Below are positions 60,871 through 64,000 of a DNA stretch of 64,000 nucleotides, piece by piece. Source of the DNA: an uncultured Lachnospiraceae bacterium (GTDB lineage Bacteria > Bacillota > Clostridia > Lachnospirales > Lachnospiraceae); contig CANRMF010000001.1 of assembly GCA_947631665.1 (NCBI GenBank), positions 44,707 through 108,706 of the forward strand, written 5' to 3'. The notes below the pieces were generated by a model, which ran no database searches, had not been told where the DNA came from, and saw nothing but the letters and a program-made list of their open reading frames with translations. Position 1 is the stretch's first letter, and every line of letters starts with the position of its first letter. Made by a program: the position numbers and the translations under genes.

Positions 60871-60933
60871 AAGCCGGACAAAATTACATGCAGACCGGAC
60901 GAAATTACATGCAAGCCAAACGAAATCACATGG
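60871..60933. repeat. Three tandem 21-bp units continuing the 74-bp array
   Basis: AAGCCGGACAAAATTACATGC / AGACCGGACGAAATTACATGC / AAGCCAAACGAAATCACATGG. Confidence 0.93.
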
Positions 60934-60937
60934 AAAT

Positions 60938-60966
60938 TTGCAACTTCAATCTAATAATGTTAAAAT
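60938..60966 (+). promoter_or_regulatory. tmcAL promoter
   Basis: TTGCAA-N17-TAAAAT about 60 nt upstream of the ATG. Confidence 0.72.
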
Positions 60967-61025
60967 ATCGCTGAAAAACGTAAATTCAGATATGATAAAT
61001 CCCCCTATTATTTAGGAGTTCTTTT

Positions 61026-62252
61026 ATGAAAACAGTTGGAATTATTGCCGAACTGAACCCGTTTCACAACGGTCATCAGTATATTATTGAAAAGGCAAAA
61101 CAGATTACAAAAGCTGATAATGTCATTATTTTGTGCAGCGGAAATTATGTGCAGCGCGGTGCTCCCGCGATTATCAATAAATATGAACGGGCAAAAATGG
61201 CGTTGAAAAACGGAGCGGACGCAGTTTTTGAACTGCCGGTAGTTTATGCGACGGCATCTGCCGAGTTGTTTGCCAGAGCTTCTGTCGCATTTTTTGACCG
61301 GCTGAACTGCGTTGATTATTTGTGTTTTGGCTGTGAAGCCGACGATATGAAACTGTTGTCCACTGTGACAAAAATTCTTTATGAGGAGCCGCCGACATAC
61401 CGGCAGTATTTATCTTCTGCCACAGAATCCGGTTTATCCTTTCCGAAAGCGCGTCAGTATGCCGTAATTGAATATTGCAGAGAGACCGGTATCTCAGATC
61501 CGCTTTCCGTTGAATTGCTGTTATCCGCGCCAAATAATATTTTAGCCATTGAATATCTCAAAGCGCTCAAGTATTTTCATTCTAAAATTCAGCCGTTGGC
61601 TGTCCGCCGTCAGGGGGCCGGATATCATTCTTTGGATACCAATGCCCGATTTGCTTCCGCCACTGCCATCAGACGCGAAATTGAGCAGAATTCCTATCAG
61701 GAAATCAACGCCCATATTCCCGCTAACTGCCACAACGCGCTTGAAGCGGCTGACAAGGTGTTTTGGAAGGATTTCAATCTGCTTTTGGGCGAACGTCTGA
61801 TACGCCGTAATGATTTTTCTGATATTTTTGGAATCAATGAAGATTTGTCCAACCGGATTGAACGCACAAAATTCCAATATATAACGGTCAGCGATTATCT
61901 GGAACTTCTTCATTCAAAAAATTATACCTATTCAGCGATTTCCCGCGCGCTGCTTCATCTGTGTCTGGGAATAAAACAACAGCTGGTTGACGAATTTATC
62001 GGAAACGGATACCATTTTTACGCGCGGTTGCTGGGCTTTCGCAAAGAGTCCGGCATTTTATCGGAAATCAAGGAAAAAAGTTCGATTCCGCTGATTAGCA
62101 AACTCTCGGCTTTTTATCATCAATGCGATGAATCCGCGAGAAAAATGCTCGACCTCTGTATCGGCTGCGATCACCTTTACCGGCTGATTGTAACAGATAA
62201 AACCGGCAGGCATCTTCCGAACGAATTTGAAAATCAGATTATTATTCAATAG
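61026..62252 (+). CDS. tmcAL: tRNA(Met) cytidine acetate ligase / nucleotidyltransferase (DUF795, YlbM-like)
   Basis: MKTVGIIAELNPFHNGHQYIIEKAK; CSGNYVQRGAPAIINKYERAKMALKNGADAVFELP. Confidence 0.94.
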   Translation: MKTVGIIAELNPFHNGHQYIIEKAKQITKADNVIILCSGNYVQRGAPAIINKYERAKMALKNGADAVFELPVVYATASAELFARASVAFFDRLNCVDYLCFGCEADDMKLLSTVTKILYEEPPTYRQYLSSATESGLSFPKARQYAVIEYCRETGISDPLSVELLLSAPNNILAIEYLKALKYFHSKIQPLAVRRQGAGYHSLDTNARFASATAIRREIEQNSYQEINAHIPANCHNALEAADKVFWKDFNLLLGERLIRRNDFSDIFGINEDLSNRIERTKFQYITVSDYLELLHSKNYTYSAISRALLHLCLGIKQQLVDEFIGNGYHFYARLLGFRKESGILSEIKEKSSIPLISKLSAFYHQCDESARKMLDLCIGCDHLYRLIVTDKTGRHLPNEFENQIIIQ

Positions 62253-62376
62253 AGATTAGAGTGTCAGAAAGGTGCTTTTCACCAACCAAACACAAGTATG
62301 TAATGCTTCAAATCAGCTTGCAGACACACATGCCTGTGTCGTATAGCCCCGAAAGGGGTTTTGATACCTGAATCTC
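62252..62376 (+). ncRNA. Candidate structured RNA element in the tmcAL 3' UTR
   Basis: Closing stem GAGATT..GTGTCA / TGATAC..AATCTC enclosing four hairpins: GGTG/CACC, AAGTAT/ATGCTT, GACACA/TGTGTC, CCCC-GAAA-GGGG. Confidence 0.55.
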
Positions 62377-62388
62377 AACAGCAATAAA

Positions 62389-62434
62389 AAAAGAAACAGC
62401 GCAGCAATAAAGTACTGCTGCTGTTTCTTTTTTG
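62389..62434. terminator. Bidirectional intrinsic terminator between convergent tmcAL and the PFL-family gene
   Basis: AAAGAAACAGCGCAGCA ... TGCTGCTGTTTCTTTTTT. Confidence 0.85.
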
Positions 62435-63799
62435 TTAGTTTTTAAAACTGTGAATTGGCGCCGGAATTCTTCCCGTACGGCTTACAAACCGCTCGCAGGA
62501 GAAATTATTTACCGGCATAACCGGCGCATATCCAAGCAGTCCGCCAAATTCGACGGTTTCTCCCACTCCTTTTCCGATAACCGGAATAATTCTCACAGCG
62601 GTAGTCTTTTGATTTACCATGCCAATCGCAGCTTCGTCTGCAATAATTCCCGCAATCGTCGTCGCTTTGGTATCGCCCGGAATGGCAATCATATCAAGTC
62701 CGACGGAGCACACACAGGTCATCGCCTCCAATTTTTCCAGCGTGAGCGCCCCTTCTTTTACAGCGTCAATCATTCCCTGATCCTCGCTGACCGGAATAAA
62801 TGCGCCGCTCAGTCCGCCCACATATGAAGACGCCATCACGCCGCCTTTTTTCACCTGATCATTCAGCATGGCGAGCGCTGCGGTAGTTCCCGGCGCACCG
62901 GCGCGTTCCAAACCGATTTCCTCTAAAATATCTGCCACGCTGTCGCCAATCGCAGGGGTTGGCGCAAGAGATAAATCAATAATGCCAAACGGAATGTCTA
63001 ACCGCTTTGACGCCTCTTTGGCTACCAGTTGTCCTACCCTTGTGATTTTAAACGCCGTCTTTTTAATTGTATCGCAGAGCACCTCAAAGTTTTCCCCGCG
63101 TACTTTTTTTAACGCATGTCGTACTACGCCCGGGCCGGATACGCCGACATTGATAATGGCGTCGGCTTCGGATACTCCATGAAATGCGCCGGCCATAAAC
63201 GGATTGTCGTCCGGCGCGTTACAGAATACTACGAGTTTTGCGCAGCCGAGAGAATCCTGCTCTTTTGTCATCTCAGCGGTCTGTTTTACGATTTCTCCCA
63301 TCAGGCGGACGGCGTCCATGTTAATCCCTGTTTTTGTTGAACCCACATTGACAGAGCTGCAGACTCTTTCCGTCACAGCGAGGGCTTTTGGAATTGAGCG
63401 GATCAGATTTTCCTCTGCGGCCGTCATTCCTTTATTGACAATCGCCGAATAACCGCCCAAAAAATTGACGCCGACTTCCTTTGCCACCCGATCTAACGTC
63501 TGCGCGATTGTAACAAAATCCTCCGGACTTTTACATGCGCTGGCTCCCACAAAAGCAATCGGTGTGACTGAAATTCTTTTATTTACAATCGGAATCCCGT
63601 ATTCTTTGGAAATATCCTCACCGGTCTGTACCAGTTTTCCGGCAAGTTTTTTAATCTTCTGATAAATATTCTGATTGAGCGTATCCAAATCATCGCTGAT
63701 ACAGTCTAACAGACTGATTCCCAAAGTAATTGTACGGACATCAAGATTGTAATTATCAATCATTTTGTTTGTTTCTATCACTTCAAATTTATTGATCAT
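62435..63799 (-). CDS. PFL family protein (DUF711/UPF0210)
   Basis: [60 protein letters not shown]. Confidence 0.95.
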   Translation of the reverse strand: MINKFEVIETNKMIDNYNLDVRTITLGISLLDCISDDLDTLNQNIYQKIKKLAGKLVQTGEDISKEYGIPIVNKRISVTPIAFVGASACKSPEDFVTIAQTLDRVAKEVGVNFLGGYSAIVNKGMTAAEENLIRSIPKALAVTERVCSSVNVGSTKTGINMDAVRLMGEIVKQTAEMTKEQDSLGCAKLVVFCNAPDDNPFMAGAFHGVSEADAIINVGVSGPGVVRHALKKVRGENFEVLCDTIKKTAFKITRVGQLVAKEASKRLDIPFGIIDLSLAPTPAIGDSVADILEEIGLERAGAPGTTAALAMLNDQVKKGGVMASSYVGGLSGAFIPVSEDQGMIDAVKEGALTLEKLEAMTCVCSVGLDMIAIPGDTKATTIAGIIADEAAIGMVNQKTTAVRIIPVIGKGVGETVEFGGLLGYAPVMPVNNFSCERFVSRTGRIPAPIHSFKN

Positions 63800-63811
63800 G
63801 ATACCCTCCAG

Positions 63812-64000
63812 TTAAATACGGTGCATACTGTTAAAAATATCTTCATGCTGCATTCTGATGCTGACGCCGATTTCTTCGCCAATCCGGTTGAGACCGTCTG
63901 CCAGTTCATTCACCGGCTTTGTCGCCCCATTACAATCGACAATCATCATCATATTAAAGTATCCCTGCACTATCGTCTGGGAAATATCCATAATATTTAC
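63812..64000 (-). CDS. ACT domain-containing protein (UPF0237), partial
   Basis: Minus-strand frame ends ...GVSIRMQHEDIFNSMHRI*; immediately upstream of the PFL-family gene; runs off the window. Confidence 0.88.
   Translation of the reverse strand, partial: VNIMDISQTIVQGYFNMMMIVDCNGATKPVNELADGLNRIGEEIGVSIRMQHEDIFNSMHRI

Noticed and set aside
60401-60933. Possible CRISPR array
   Set aside because: The whole 74-bp unit is repeated, with no unique spacers of constant length between short repeats, and no cas genes in the window.
62252-62376. MITE with terminal inverted repeats
   Set aside because: The closing stem could be read as TIRs, but I see no target-site duplication and the element abuts the stop codon exactly; kept as an RNA candidate instead, though a mobile origin is not excluded.
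62252-62376. Hammerhead or other small self-cleaving ribozyme
   Set aside because: No CUGAUGA core was found; the GAAA is simply the loop of a CCCC/GGGG stem.

Overview
The window looks like a core chromosomal segment of a low-GC, spore-forming Clostridia; Lachnospiraceae is my guess from gene content and order. Almost everything is on the minus strand. Recognisable blocks, in minus-strand transcription order within each block: mreB-mreC-mreD-PBP2-minD-minE-rodA-mgsA; mutS-mutL-miaA-methionine gamma-lyase-like; yqfC-yqfD-phoH-ybeY; tyrS-alaS; der-plsY-gpsA-relQ-like-cls-spoIVA; rnc-smc-ftsY-ilvA-ylxM-ffh-rpsP-KH-rimM-trmD-rplS-ylqF-rnhB-yraN-pgeF; and pta-ackA-yceD-rpmF-plsX-acpP. Clear plus-strand genes are a DUF378 protein and tmcAL. 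The ORF track missed two short genes, rpsU (GTG start) and rpmF. I saw no phage, transposase, CRISPR, tRNA or rRNA. The most unusual signals are non-coding. (1) A tandem array with an exact 74-bp period lies between the divergent pta and tmcAL promoters. It carries an invariant AAATTACATG core at seven consecutive 74-bp steps, then switches to a 21-bp period that ends 5 bp before the tmcAL -35. (2) A self-closing multi-hairpin element starts at the tmcAL stop codon, contains a GNRA-capped stem, and is followed by a terminator. (3) Two long hairpins are fully paired only if transcribed as minus-strand RNA. Functions for these are inference; no searches could be run.
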